Shown: one piece after another, positions 54,004 to 63,132 of the stretch
How positions within the stretch are numbered: the first letter of the stretch is position 1
How the letters are laid out: each line of letters begins with the position of its first letter
NCBI GenBank assembly: GCA_002307235.1
Contig: DBTV01000048.1
Coordinates: 20,621 to 84,620 of the forward strand
Source: Acidobacteriaceae bacterium UBA1307
Lineage (GTDB): Bacteria; Acidobacteriota; Terriglobia; Terriglobales; Acidobacteriaceae
Direction: 5' to 3'
DNA length: 64,000 bases
Translations under genes and position numbers: made by a program
The notes under the pieces: generated by a model
Databases searched by the model: none
Told to the model about the DNA's origin: nothing
What the model saw: only the letters and a program-made list of their open reading frames with translations

Positions 54004-55719
54004 TTATTCGTCGACGCGCTCATACGGCAGATAGACCGGGCTCCACATGGCATGGACAATCTTGTCCTTGATCGCGGCCTCGTCCACCGGATCGGCCACG
54101 CCATCGGATACGGCCTGTCGGGCCACGGCCTCGCCAATATGCCGGCTGATCGCACGCGCCTCGGCAATCGGCGGCAGCAACGCTGCATGCGGGTCCGTGC
54201 GGGCGGGCGACAGCTCGGCCAACGCACGCGCCGAGGCCATAATCATCGCATCGGTCACCCGTCGCGCCGCCACCGCCAGAATGCCCAGCGCCAGCCCGGG
54301 AAAAATGTACGAGTTGTTCACCTGCGCGGTATGCAGCGTCTTGCCCTCGAAGGCAATCGGCGCGAAGGGACTGCCGGTGCCCACAATCGCCCGGCCCTCG
54401 GTCCAGCGATACAGATCGGCGGGCGTGGCCTCGGCCTTCGCCGTCGGATTCGAGAGCGGGAAGATCACCGGCCGCGCACAGTTGGCGGCCATCTGCCGCA
54501 CCACATCCTCGGTAAAGGCTCCCGGCTGCGCCGAAACACCGATCAGCACCGTGGCCCGCGCATTGCGCACCACGTCGTAGAACGAGACCGTGCTCTCGCT
54601 GGCCAACGACCAGTCGGCAATCTCGGCGCGGCTGCGCACCAGCTTCTGCTGGTCAGCCCGCATCTCCGGGCAACCTTCCACCAGCAGACCATGGCGATCA
54701 ATCGCATAGATGCGTGCCCGCGCCTCGGCCTCGCTCAGCCCCTCGGCCTTCATCGCATCCACCAGCAGGTCAGAGATGCCGATGCCCGCCGAGCCTGCGC
54801 CGAAAAAGACAATCGTCTGTTCCTTGAGCGGCACGCCGGTCGCATGCACCGCCGCCAACAGCGTGCCGGTGGCCACCGCCGCCGTGCCCTGAATGTCGTC
54901 GTTGAAACTGCAAAGCTGGTCGCGATAGCGCACGAGCAGCCGCTGCGCATTGATGCCCGCAAAGTCCTCCCACTGCAGAAGGATCTTCGGCCAGCGCCGT
55001 TCCACCGCGCGCACAAACTGTTCGATGAACGCATCGTAGTCGGCCCCGCGCACGCGCTTGTGCTGCCAGCCAATGTAGATCGGATCGTTCAGCAACCGTT
55101 CGTTGTCGGTGCCCACGTCGAGCAGAATCGGCAGACAATGCTCCGGCGGAATACCGCCGAGCGCCGTATACAGCGCCATCTTGCCGATAGGAATCCCCAT
55201 GCCGCCCGCGCCCTGATCGCCAAGGCCCAGAATCCGTTCGCCGTCGCTGACCACGATGCAACGCACCTCGTCAAAGCGCGGATTGGCCAGGATCTGCTCC
55301 ATCTTGTCGCGCTCCGGATAGCTCAGAAACAGGCCACGCGGCCGACGCCAGATCTCGCTGAAGCGCTGGCAGCCCTCACCCACCGCCGGCGTGTAGACGA
55401 CCGGCAGAAGCTCTTCCACGTTGTGCTCAATGAACGAGTAGAACAGCGTCTCGTTGCTGTCCTGCAGGTCGCGCATGAAGATGTATTTTGAAAACTGCGT
55501 CGCACGGCCGCCCAGCGCAATCTTGCGCCGCTCACGCTGCTCCTCGAGCGAGCCGATGGTCGGCGGCAGCATGCCGTGCAACTCAAAGGCATCCCGTTCC
55601 TCCGCGGTAAAGGCCGTGCCCTTGTTCAATCGCGGATTCAGCAAGAGGTCGATGCCGGAAAGGCTGGTACGCAGAACGGCGTTTCCGTCCGACGTGTGCA
55701 TGGGAAACAGGGTGCTCAC
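54004..55719 (-). CDS. NAD-dependent malic enzyme (malate dehydrogenase, oxaloacetate-decarboxylating)
   Basis: Converts malate to pyruvate and CO2. The GTG start at 55719 has AAGGAG about 10 nt upstream and gives 571 residues, the length of the large MaeA/SfcA type. Catalytic Tyr109 (VVYTPAVGEGCQ) and Lys180 (GMGIPIGKMALY) are present with the metal-binding region DDIQGTAAVA and the NAD motif FFGAGSAGIGI. The C-terminus ends VYLPYERVDE. It is alone on this strand between the kinase and metallophosphoesterase genes. An ATG six codons into this reading is a possible shorter start. Confidence 0.94.
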   Translation of the reverse strand: MSTLFPMHTSDGNAVLRTSLSGIDLLLNPRLNKGTAFTAEERDAFELHGMLPPTIGSLEEQRERRKIALGGRATQFSKYIFMRDLQDSNETLFYSFIEHNVEELLPVVYTPAVGEGCQRFSEIWRRPRGLFLSYPERDKMEQILANPRFDEVRCIVVSDGERILGLGDQGAGGMGIPIGKMALYTALGGIPPEHCLPILLDVGTDNERLLNDPIYIGWQHKRVRGADYDAFIEQFVRAVERRWPKILLQWEDFAGINAQRLLVRYRDQLCSFNDDIQGTAAVATGTLLAAVHATGVPLKEQTIVFFGAGSAGIGISDLLVDAMKAEGLSEAEARARIYAIDRHGLLVEGCPEMRADQQKLVRSRAEIADWSLASESTVSFYDVVRNARATVLIGVSAQPGAFTEDVVRQMAANCARPVIFPLSNPTAKAEATPADLYRWTEGRAIVGTGSPFAPIAFEGKTLHTAQVNNSYIFPGLALGILAVAARRVTDAMIMASARALAELSPARTDPHAALLPPIAEARAISRHIGEAVARQAVSDGVADPVDEAAIKDKIVHAMWSPVYLPYERVDE

Positions 55720-55840
55720 TCGAAATCTTCTCCTTGGGGCCAGTCTGGTGGCGCCGCACACGCGGCTTTGCACCTTCCATGATAGCCGTCGGCCTTTGCG
55801 GCTGGCGCGCGCTCCCATGACAAAGAAAATCTTTCGAGAC

Positions 55841-56953
55841 CTACTCCGGCTCTTCCGGCTCGAAGCGCAACATCACAATCTCCGAGGCGCTGCCGACGCG
55901 CATCGGCGGACCCCACACGCCCACCCCCGTCGAGGTGCACACCGTCATCGTACCGAACCGCTGCAACCCGCTCGTGAACCGCCCAAAGACCCGCCGCGTC
56001 AGCCAGGTAAACGGCGCAATCTGCCCGCCGTGCGTGTGTCCGCTCAGTTGCAGATGAATACCCGATCCTGCCACCACCGGCAGCCGGTGCGGCACATGGT
56101 TCAGCAAAATCGCCGCCTGATCCGCGCGCGGCCTCATCCGTTCGAGCGCGTGTTGCAGATGCAGCGGTGAGGTCGAATCCGCATAGGCCACGCCCAGCAC
56201 CGCAACCCCGTCCACCTCGACCGACTCATTGTGCAGCACGCGAATTCCCGCGCTCTCGATTGCGCGCCGATACGCGCTCAGTTCGCCAAACTCATCGTGA
56301 TTTCCCGTGGAAAAATAGATGCCAAGCGGCACGCGCAGCGCGCGCCACGGCGCCAGCAGACGCTCGCCATCCACCGCGCCGCCGTCGAACAGATCTCCCG
56401 GAAGAAAGACAATCTCCGGCTCAAGCGCGGCAATCTTCCGCGCCAGACGACGGCTGAAGCCGAGCCCGTTGATCGGCCCCAGATGCACATCGCTCAGCAG
56501 CACCGCGCGACGCCCGCGCCAGCTCTCCGGCAAATGCGGCAGCCGCACCAGGTAGGCGCGCTGCCGAATCCAGCGCGCGTTCACCAGCCCGTACACGCCC
56601 ACCAGAAAGGCCGCCGCGGTAAGCCCGCCGCAAATCCGGGCCGCCGCCTCCGGCCCCACGAAGGCGGAAAAGATCCAGGCCACGCACACCGCCCAGAAGA
56701 AGAAGTTGAAGAAGCCGAGCCAGCTTGCCGCCACAACATAGAACGCGCGCACCACGCCGTTGTCCATGCGAAAGGCCAACAGCGTTGCCGGAATAAAGCT
56801 CAGCGCCAGCACGATCATTGCCGTGTGCAGCGCCCAGGCGCTCACCGGCAAGTGCGACCCCAGCAGCACAATCCAGCTATGGCAAACAAAGCCATGCGCC
56901 AACAGCAGAAAGATCTGCATCAAAACGATTCCCAGCAACGGCCAGAGTTTCAC
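55841..56953 (-). CDS. Membrane-anchored metallophosphoesterase (YkuE/YaeI-like)
   Basis: 370 residues from the GTG at 56953, which has a GGGGAG site about 5 nt upstream. The N-terminal ~130 residues contain about 4 hydrophobic helices; the rest is a calcineurin-type metallophosphoesterase with the metal motifs LLSDVHLG, GDLFDGG, GNHDEFG and SGHTHGGQ. Proteins of this group act on phospholipid-linked or nucleotide substrates at the membrane. Which one is not clear here. The catalytic domain probably faces the cytoplasm or periplasm; the helix count does not decide it. Confidence 0.85.
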   Translation of the reverse strand: MKLWPLLGIVLMQIFLLLAHGFVCHSWIVLLGSHLPVSAWALHTAMIVLALSFIPATLLAFRMDNGVVRAFYVVAASWLGFFNFFFWAVCVAWIFSAFVGPEAAARICGGLTAAAFLVGVYGLVNARWIRQRAYLVRLPHLPESWRGRRAVLLSDVHLGPINGLGFSRRLARKIAALEPEIVFLPGDLFDGGAVDGERLLAPWRALRVPLGIYFSTGNHDEFGELSAYRRAIESAGIRVLHNESVEVDGVAVLGVAYADSTSPLHLQHALERMRPRADQAAILLNHVPHRLPVVAGSGIHLQLSGHTHGGQIAPFTWLTRRVFGRFTSGLQRFGTMTVCTSTGVGVWGPPMRVGSASEIVMLRFEPEEPE

Positions 56954-57014
56954 GCGCACTCCCCTGCTCTCATCATGGCATGCCACGCGCGCACATTCGT
57001 GAAAGAATCATCCT

Positions 57015-58238
57015 ATGGAACGTTTGGACCGACCGGCACTCGGGCTCTACTTTTCGATTCCCTTCTGCCGCTCGAAGTGCACCTACTGCAATTTCGCCTC
57101 GGGCGTGTATCCGGCCAGCATGCATGCGCGCTACGTCGAGCGCATCGTCGAAGACCTGGCCACGGCCGAAGTCTGGGCCACGCGCATGGGCGTCGCGCTG
57201 CCCCACCGCGTCGACTCGATCTACCTCGGTGGCGGCACGCCCTCGCTGCTCGCGCCCAAGCTCATCGCGCAGCTTTTCGCCGCCATTCACCGGCACTTCA
57301 GCGTCGATGCCGACGCCGAGATCACCGTCGAATGCGCCCCCGGACAGCTCTCCGACCGCACCCTCGCGGCACTCGTTCAGGCCGGCATGAATCGCGCCAG
57401 TCTCGGCGTGCAGTCGTTCGTCGACGCCGAGGCCCAGTCGAGCGGACGCCATCACACGCGCGCCATCGTTCTCGACGACATCGCCCGTCTGCGCGCGGCC
57501 GGCGTCACCAACTTCAATCTCGACCTGATCGCCGGCCTCGCCGGGCAAACCAGCGCCAGTTGGCGCGAATCGCTCGAGATCCTCCTCGAAACCGGCACAC
57601 CCCACGCCAGCCTCTACATGCTCGAGGTCGACGAGGAATCGCGCCTTGGCCGCGAGCTGATCGCCGGCGGCAAGCGCTACCACGCCGCCCTCGTGCCCAC
57701 CGACGAGGCCATCGCCGACATGTATGAGACCGGCTGCACCGCGCTCAACGCCGCCGGCATCGAGCAGTACGAAATCTCGAACTTTGCCCGCACCGGCGCG
57801 GCCGCGCGCCACAACCTCCGCTACTGGCAGCGCAAGCCCTATCTGGGCCTCGGCCTTGACGCCTCCTCGATGCTCGTCGCCATTCCCAAGGACGAGGATC
57901 AGGGCGAGCAGCCCTACGTGCTGCGCTCGACCACCACCGACGACCTCAACGACTATCTCGATCAAGCTCCGGCCGCCGAAACCGGCTGGCTCTCGCCCGA
58001 CCGCCAGCTCGAAGAGGCATGGTTCCTCGGCCTGCGTCTCAATCGCGGCGTCCGCTTCGCCGAACTTGCCGCCGAATTTGGCGAAGAAAAAATCGCGCCC
58101 GCCCGCCCCGTCCTCGCCCGCCTCGTCGAAGAGGGTCTGGTGGCCGCCGACGCGCTTTCCGCGCGCCTCACCCCGCAGGGCCGCCTGCTCTCGAACGACG
58201 TCTTCGCCCGCTTCCTCGGCCTCGGCGAAGAAGACTAG
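57015..58238 (+). CDS. hemW: Radical SAM protein HemW-like (coproporphyrinogen III oxidase-like)
   Basis: 407 residues. The radical SAM cluster motif CRSKCTYC (Cys18, Cys22, Cys25) follows LYFSIPF. Next come YLGGGTPSLL, VECAPGQL and FNLDLIAGLAGQT, and a C-terminal HemN/HemW domain ending LLSNDVFARFLG. The shorter C-terminal extension and the CxxxCxxC without the extra Cys of HemN fit HemW, a heme chaperone, better than true HemN. It is divergent from the metallophosphoesterase by 61 nt. Confidence 0.88.
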   Translation: MERLDRPALGLYFSIPFCRSKCTYCNFASGVYPASMHARYVERIVEDLATAEVWATRMGVALPHRVDSIYLGGGTPSLLAPKLIAQLFAAIHRHFSVDADAEITVECAPGQLSDRTLAALVQAGMNRASLGVQSFVDAEAQSSGRHHTRAIVLDDIARLRAAGVTNFNLDLIAGLAGQTSASWRESLEILLETGTPHASLYMLEVDEESRLGRELIAGGKRYHAALVPTDEAIADMYETGCTALNAAGIEQYEISNFARTGAAARHNLRYWQRKPYLGLGLDASSMLVAIPKDEDQGEQPYVLRSTTTDDLNDYLDQAPAAETGWLSPDRQLEEAWFLGLRLNRGVRFAELAAEFGEEKIAPARPVLARLVEEGLVAADALSARLTPQGRLLSNDVFARFLGLGEED

Positions 58239-58280
58239 GCCACAACAACAAAGAAATTAAGTGATTGATAAATAAGAAAA

Positions 58281-58382
58281 TGTCATCCCGAGCGTCACCC
58301 CGAATGCGTAGTCATTCTGAGCGAACGGGGCCCCAGGCGTTTTCTTCAGTCTGGGGGTGGTGAGTCGAAGGATCTGCGGTTG
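58281..58382. repeat. Degenerate intergenic repeat element
   Basis: Fragments TGTCATCCCGAGCG (58281), GTCATTCTGAGCGAA (58311) and GAGTCGAAGGATCTGCGG (58362) are the halves of a motif I recall as a frequent dispersed repeat between genes in some bacterial genomes. Here it is disrupted. It lies in the 260-nt gap after hemW. A perfect 12-bp hairpin (CGCGGGCCGCCC / GGGCGGCCCGCG, 58432-58463) follows, without a T tract. Confidence 0.45.
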
Positions 58383-58499
58383 CTTTTCGAAGGGAACCTG
58401 CGGCCGCAATCCTCGACTCCCATCACACGCACGCGGGCCGCCCCAGTTGCAGGGCGGCCCGCGCCGATCCATCCCTCACGATGGCTCAGTTTTAAAAAA

Positions 58500-59489
58500 T
58501 CACCAGGCCAGCAGTTCATCGCCCGAGGTCGGCGACAGGTAGGTCAACGGCGCATGCGCCGGCCGCTTCGCCTCGCCAAAAAACTCGATCGACTCCGGCC
58601 CCGAACTCTTGGCCCACTGCAAGGCCTGCTCGGCCTCGCGCAGCACCACCACCGGCGAACGGCCCAGGCTAGCGGCCACGCCGAAACAGGCCGACAGCCG
58701 GATCGATTCGCCGCTGACGCGGAACGGCTCGCTGAAGACCTCCTGCCGCAGCCGTTCGGCCAGCATCATCGCATTTTCCGTCGTGCAGCCCGGCAGCAGA
58801 ATCAGGAACTCGTCCTTGCCCGGCCGCCCCAGCACGTCATAGCTGCGCAGCGTGCGCGTCGTCCGCTCGCAGACCTTGCACAGCAGCTCGTCGCAGACGT
58901 CCGCACCCAGCCGCTCGTTCCAGTGGCCAAAGTCGTCGATGTCCAGCAGGAGAAGGCTCAACGACGACTTCATCCGCTGCACCCGGTCGGTCTCCCGAAA
59001 CATCATCGTCAACATCGCCTTGCGGTTGTAGGTGCCCGTCAGCCGATCCAATTGCGAGTGCAGCGTCGAGACCTCGCGCAACGAATCCAGTTCGCGGCCC
59101 ATCCGGTGCGTTCTCAACGCCAGGTCGATCCGCAACCGCCAGTATTCTGGCCGCGCGTCCCGCAGAATCACGTCATCGATCACGCCCTCGACCAGCCGGT
59201 CAGACCACTCTTGTATGACGTCATCTGCAATCAGAACAATGGGATAGCTTCTTCGCGCCGCTTTGGCCTGCGCCGCCGACAACAACGGGCCGATCTCCAT
59301 GCCCGGCAAGGTCGTATCCAGAATCACCAATGCTGGAGGAAAATCGCTCGTCAGAATTTCGAGAGCCCCCTGAGCATTCACAGCGATGCTTGCCCGCGCG
59401 CCGAAGTTCTGCACAATCGGTTCAACCGTCTGCAGAATCGTCGGATCCGGGGAAGCCAGCAAGTACGATATGGGCTGATGAGCGAACAT
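58500..59489 (-). CDS. Receiver-GGDEF protein with a degenerate GGDEF motif
   Basis: 329 residues, GGAGAGA site before the ATG. The receiver domain has phospho-acceptor Asp58 (ALVILDTTLPGM) and a GGDEF-type domain from about 150 (LDRLTGTYNRKAM, LLDIDDFGHWN). The signature is GKDEF (224-228), with Lys where the second Gly of GGDEF should be. The metal Asp183 (LDIDD) and the segment LGRPGKDEFLIL are otherwise normal. Diguanylate cyclase activity is doubtful; it may bind GTP or c-di-GMP or act as an antagonist. The receiver lacks the usual C-terminal Lys after its fifth strand. Confidence 0.82.
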   Translation of the reverse strand: MFAHQPISYLLASPDPTILQTVEPIVQNFGARASIAVNAQGALEILTSDFPPALVILDTTLPGMEIGPLLSAAQAKAARRSYPIVLIADDVIQEWSDRLVEGVIDDVILRDARPEYWRLRIDLALRTHRMGRELDSLREVSTLHSQLDRLTGTYNRKAMLTMMFRETDRVQRMKSSLSLLLLDIDDFGHWNERLGADVCDELLCKVCERTTRTLRSYDVLGRPGKDEFLILLPGCTTENAMMLAERLRQEVFSEPFRVSGESIRLSACFGVAASLGRSPVVVLREAEQALQWAKSSGPESIEFFGEAKRPAHAPLTYLSPTSGDELLAW

Positions 59490-59774
59490 CCAAATCTCTC
59501 CGTACAGGATGCATCGGCTTAAATTAGAGAATATTTAGAAACTTAACAGGCACTTTCGTGGGATTGTTGAGGTTTTTCTCATACTCCTACGCTGTTTGGC
59601 CGCCGAAAACGCCGCTCTTTCCTTCCACTCACATTCCAAAACTCTCCGTGAACACCGCGCACCTCGGTGGCCGCAGGAAAGAACTGGAACTTTTGCGAGG
59701 CCGGGACGTATCGTTCAAAGTATGCAGAGCGCATGGGGCAGAGTGCGATGTGCGGCCTGCAAAAGGAGTTTTTC
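59490..59774. other. Intergenic gap before the M48 peptidase
   Basis: About 285 nt separating the divergent GGDEF and peptidase genes. Codons upstream of the chosen GTG stay open but do not look like protein. Only the AAGGAG site 6 nt before 59775 is clear. Confidence 0.5.
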
Positions 59775-61112
59775 GTGAGATTCGCGTGGCGCGGAGTGCT
59801 TTTCCTCGTTTTTCTGGTGATGGCCTGCGCCCCGATGCGTCTGTTCGCGCAGTCCACCCCCGCGCCGCAGACACAGGCCGCCCCCTCGGCGCAGCCCGTC
59901 GCGGCCTACCACCTGCCCGCCGACAAGCTCCGGCAGGCCGTCGTGCTTGGCCGCATTCGCACCACGCTCGGCATCACGGGCGGGCTCTGGAGCATCGGCT
60001 TTCTCTGGCTGTTTCTGGCACGGGGCTGGGCCGCCGGGCTGGCGCGTTGGGCCGAAGCGCGCACCCAACGGCGCTGGCTCAGCGGTGTACTCTTCTTCGC
60101 GATTTTTCTTCTTTTTTCAACCTTCGCCGAGCTGCCGCTGGGCCTGCTTGGCCACGCCGTCGGACTTCACTACAAAATCAGTGTGCAGGGTTGGGGCGGC
60201 TGGTGGGCCGATCAGGCCAAGAGCCTCGCCCTTTCGCTGCTGCTCATTGCGCCCCTGTTGCTGCTTTTTCACTGGCTGGTGCGCCGTGCTCCGCGCCGTT
60301 ACTGGCTCTGGCTCTGGGCGGTCTCGGTGCCGCTTTCCTTGGCCAGCGTCTTTGTTTCGCCACTAATCATTGATCCGATCTTCAACAAATATGAGCCGCT
60401 GACGGCGCATCACGCGGAACTGGTTCCCAAGCTCGAACAGGTGGTGGCCCGCACCGGAACGCAGATTCCGCCCGAGCGCATGTTTTTGATGAAGGCCAGC
60501 GCCAAGTCCAACGGCATCAACGCCTACGTAACCGGCATCGGCGCCAGCAAGCGCTTTGTCCTGTGGGACACGACCACCGACCGCATGCCCGACGACGAGA
60601 TTCTGTTCATCTTCGGCCACGAGAGCGGCCACTACGTGCTGCACCATATCCCCAAGCTCATTGCCGGCTCGCTGTTGGGGCTTTTGGTCGCCTTCGGTCT
60701 GAGCGCCCACTTTGCCGGTCGATGGGCGTCGAAAAAGGCTTCCCGCTGGCATCTGGCCGAAGACCCAGAGAAAAACCCTCTGGCGAGCCGACAGGGTTTT
60801 CTGTTGATTCTGCTGGCCTTGTCCGTGGTGAGCCTGGTCGGAGCCCCCATCAGCAACGCCTTCAGCCGCCACTACGAGCACGAGGCCGATGTCTACGGGC
60901 AGGAGGCGATCCACGGCATCGTCGCCGACCCGCAACGGGCGACGGTTTCGAGCTTTAACCACATGGGCGCGGCCTGGCTCGAGGACCCGAATCCCAGCCC
61001 CCTCGTCGAGTTCTGGCTCTACAACCACCCCAGCGTGCAGCACCGCGCCGCCTTCGCCGCGCAGTACGATCCCTGGGCTGCGGGGGGCCACGGCCGCTTC
61101 TTTGCCCACTAA
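59775..61112 (+). CDS. Ste24-type (M48) membrane zinc metallopeptidase
   Basis: 445 residues. The GTG start has a good ribosome binding site and is followed by a hydrophobic segment (FAWRGVLFLVFLVMACAPM) with a possible signal or first helix. At least four more helices surround the zinc site HESGH (H282, E283, H286) with the distal Glu in HYEHEADVYG. This is the CaaX-protease/Ste24-like peptidase group, which cleaves within the membrane or membrane-near proteins. It is upstream of gcvH by 126 nt on the same strand, probably unrelated. Confidence 0.92.
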   Translation: MRFAWRGVLFLVFLVMACAPMRLFAQSTPAPQTQAAPSAQPVAAYHLPADKLRQAVVLGRIRTTLGITGGLWSIGFLWLFLARGWAAGLARWAEARTQRRWLSGVLFFAIFLLFSTFAELPLGLLGHAVGLHYKISVQGWGGWWADQAKSLALSLLLIAPLLLLFHWLVRRAPRRYWLWLWAVSVPLSLASVFVSPLIIDPIFNKYEPLTAHHAELVPKLEQVVARTGTQIPPERMFLMKASAKSNGINAYVTGIGASKRFVLWDTTTDRMPDDEILFIFGHESGHYVLHHIPKLIAGSLLGLLVAFGLSAHFAGRWASKKASRWHLAEDPEKNPLASRQGFLLILLALSVVSLVGAPISNAFSRHYEHEADVYGQEAIHGIVADPQRATVSSFNHMGAAWLEDPNPSPLVEFWLYNHPSVQHRAAFAAQYDPWAAGGHGRFFAH

Positions 61113-61238
61113 AATCCTGTTTGCAGGGAACAAAATCCGGCGGAGCCGCCGCCGCCGCACTTCGGCAGATTACACTGGAATTTCGTTGTATTTTTTGCGA
61201 TTTTTGAAGCCTTTTACTACGCAAAGGAGCAATCTCCC

Positions 61239-61628
61239 ATGGCCTATCCGGCAAACTTCCGCTATACCCGCGAGCACGAATGGATCTCCGTCGAGGGTGG
61301 CGTTGGCACCATCGGCATCACTGACTACGCGCAGGGCTCGCTCGGCGACATCGTTTACGTCGATGTCCCCAAGGTGGGCGACACTGTGGCGGCCAACGCG
61401 GTCTTCGGCTCGGTCGAGAGCGTCAAGGCGGTCAGCGACCTCTACAGCCCGGTCACAGGCACGGTGACGGCCGTCAATACCGAGCTTGAGAAGGCTCCCG
61501 ACCAGATCAACGAGAAGCCGCACGAGGCCTGGATCATCAAGGTTCAGCTGGGCAACGCGGCCGAGGTCGATGGCCTGCTCGACGCAGCAGCCTACGAGGC
61601 CTTCATCGCCGAAGAGACCGGCAACTAA
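61239..61628 (+). CDS. gcvH: Glycine cleavage system H protein
   Basis: Lipoyl carrier of the glycine cleavage system, 129 residues. Lipoylated Lys63 lies in GSVESVKAVSDLYSP, and the N-terminus FRYTREHEWISVEGGVGTIGITDYAQ is typical. An AAAGGAG site precedes the ATG. It heads the gcvH-gcvPA-gcvPB run; gcvT is not in the window. Confidence 0.96.
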   Translation: MAYPANFRYTREHEWISVEGGVGTIGITDYAQGSLGDIVYVDVPKVGDTVAANAVFGSVESVKAVSDLYSPVTGTVTAVNTELEKAPDQINEKPHEAWIIKVQLGNAAEVDGLLDAAAYEAFIAEETGN

Positions 61629-61785
61629 AGCCGTCTCCGAAGTACCTTCGCGCTTCCGCTTCCCCGGCGTCCTTTTTCCGCGAAGGATCATCTTTTGACT
61701 ACGCGTGCGGGCCACTCCCGGCCCGCGCCGTGCTGTCTTTCCATTCGAAGCCGCCTGCTTCGAAGCGAGGAGTTCAACTACCGCT

Positions 61786-63132
61786 ATGCGTTATCTCCCC
61801 AAATCTCCGGCGGAGCGCGAATCGATGCTGGCTGCCATTGGCGCCGCCTCGATCGACTCCCTGTTTGAGATCATTCCCGCCGAACACCGACTCCAGGGTA
61901 ACCTGCAAGTGCCCCGCGCCCACGCCGAGAGCGAGATTCTCGACTACTTCCGCAGCGAAGGCCAGAAGAACGCGACCGACTTTGCCAGCTTCCTCGGCGC
62001 CGGTGCCTATCGCCACTACCGGCCCGTGGTCATCGATGCCATGGTGCAGCGCGGCGAGTTCCTCACCAGCTACACCCCCTATCAGGCCGAGATCACCCAG
62101 GGCACGCTCCAGGCGATCTTCGAGTTCCAGACCATGATCGCCGAGCTGACCGGTATGGACGTGGCCAACGCCAGCATGTACGACGGCTCGACCGGCGCGG
62201 CCGAGGCCATTCTGATGGCCATGCGCATCACCGGCCGCTCGAAGGCCGTGGTGGCCGCCACCGTGCACCCCGAGTATCGCGAGGTGGTCGGCACCTATCT
62301 GCACTTCCGCGGACTGCCCGTTGCCACCGTCGGCTATGAGGCCAAGACCGGCCGCGTTGATCTGGAAGCGCTGGCCGAGTCGATCACCGAGGAAACGGCC
62401 GCCGTTCTGGTGCAGAGCCCGAACTTCTTTGGCACCATTGAAGACATCGCCGCCATCGCCGAGATTGCGCATGCCAAGGGCGCTCTGCTCATCGTTTCGA
62501 TCGCCGAGGCCATCTCGCTCGGCGTGGTTCGTCCGCCGGTCGAGGCCGATATTGTCTCGCTCGAAGCGCAGTCGTTCGGCGTCGCGCTCAGCTACGGCGG
62601 CCCCTACTGCGGCGTGCTGGCGACCAAGGACAAGTACGTGCGGCAGATTCCGGGCCGTCTCGTCGGCCAGACCGTGGACCATGACGGCAACCGCGGCTTC
62701 GTGTTGACGCTGGCCACCCGCGAGCAGCATATTCGCCGCGAAAAGGCCACCTCGAACATCTGTTCGAATCAGGCTCTGGTGGCGCTGATGGCGACCATCT
62801 TCCTCGCCATTTACGGCAAGGAGGGCCTGCGCGAGCTGGCCGAGCAGAATCTGGCCAAGGCGCACTATGCCGCGCAGACGCTGGGCGCGATTCCCGGCGT
62901 GACGCCGCTGTTCGCCCGCGCACCGCACTTCCACGAGTTCGTGATCGGCACCAACGAGAAGCCAGAGCAGTGGAGCAAACGACTCGAAGAAGCAAAGATC
63001 ATCGGCGGCATCGATCTGGGCCGCTGGTATCCAGAGCTGAAGGGCGCAACGCTGTGGTGCGCCACCGAGGTCACTACCCGCGCGCAGATTGACGCGGCCG
63101 CCAAGGTGCTGGCCGGAAAGGGGGTTGCATAA
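61786..63132 (+). CDS. gcvPA: Glycine dehydrogenase (decarboxylating) subunit 1
   Basis: N-terminal half of the split glycine decarboxylase, 448 residues. The start MRYLPKSPAERESML is the family's. The N-terminal PLP-fold sequence (IDSLFEIIPAEHRLQ, GAGAYRHYRPVVIDA, YTPYQAEITQGTLQ) is typical, and the PLP lysine is on the partner subunit. Hairpins lie in the leader (TTCGAAGC / GCTTCGAA at 61744-61764). The ribosome binding site is rather far (GAGGAG about 14 nt). It ends one base into the start of gcvPB (TAATG). Confidence 0.95.
   Translation: MRYLPKSPAERESMLAAIGAASIDSLFEIIPAEHRLQGNLQVPRAHAESEILDYFRSEGQKNATDFASFLGAGAYRHYRPVVIDAMVQRGEFLTSYTPYQAEITQGTLQAIFEFQTMIAELTGMDVANASMYDGSTGAAEAILMAMRITGRSKAVVAATVHPEYREVVGTYLHFRGLPVATVGYEAKTGRVDLEALAESITEETAAVLVQSPNFFGTIEDIAAIAEIAHAKGALLIVSIAEAISLGVVRPPVEADIVSLEAQSFGVALSYGGPYCGVLATKDKYVRQIPGRLVGQTVDHDGNRGFVLTLATREQHIRREKATSNICSNQALVALMATIFLAIYGKEGLRELAEQNLAKAHYAAQTLGAIPGVTPLFARAPHFHEFVIGTNEKPEQWSKRLEEAKIIGGIDLGRWYPELKGATLWCATEVTTRAQIDAAAKVLAGKGVA

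Noticed and set aside
61113..61238. Glycine riboswitch upstream of gcvH
   Set aside because: The 126-nt leader shows no tandem aptamer pattern that I can recognise; it contains a GCCGCCGCCGC run and T-rich stretch only.
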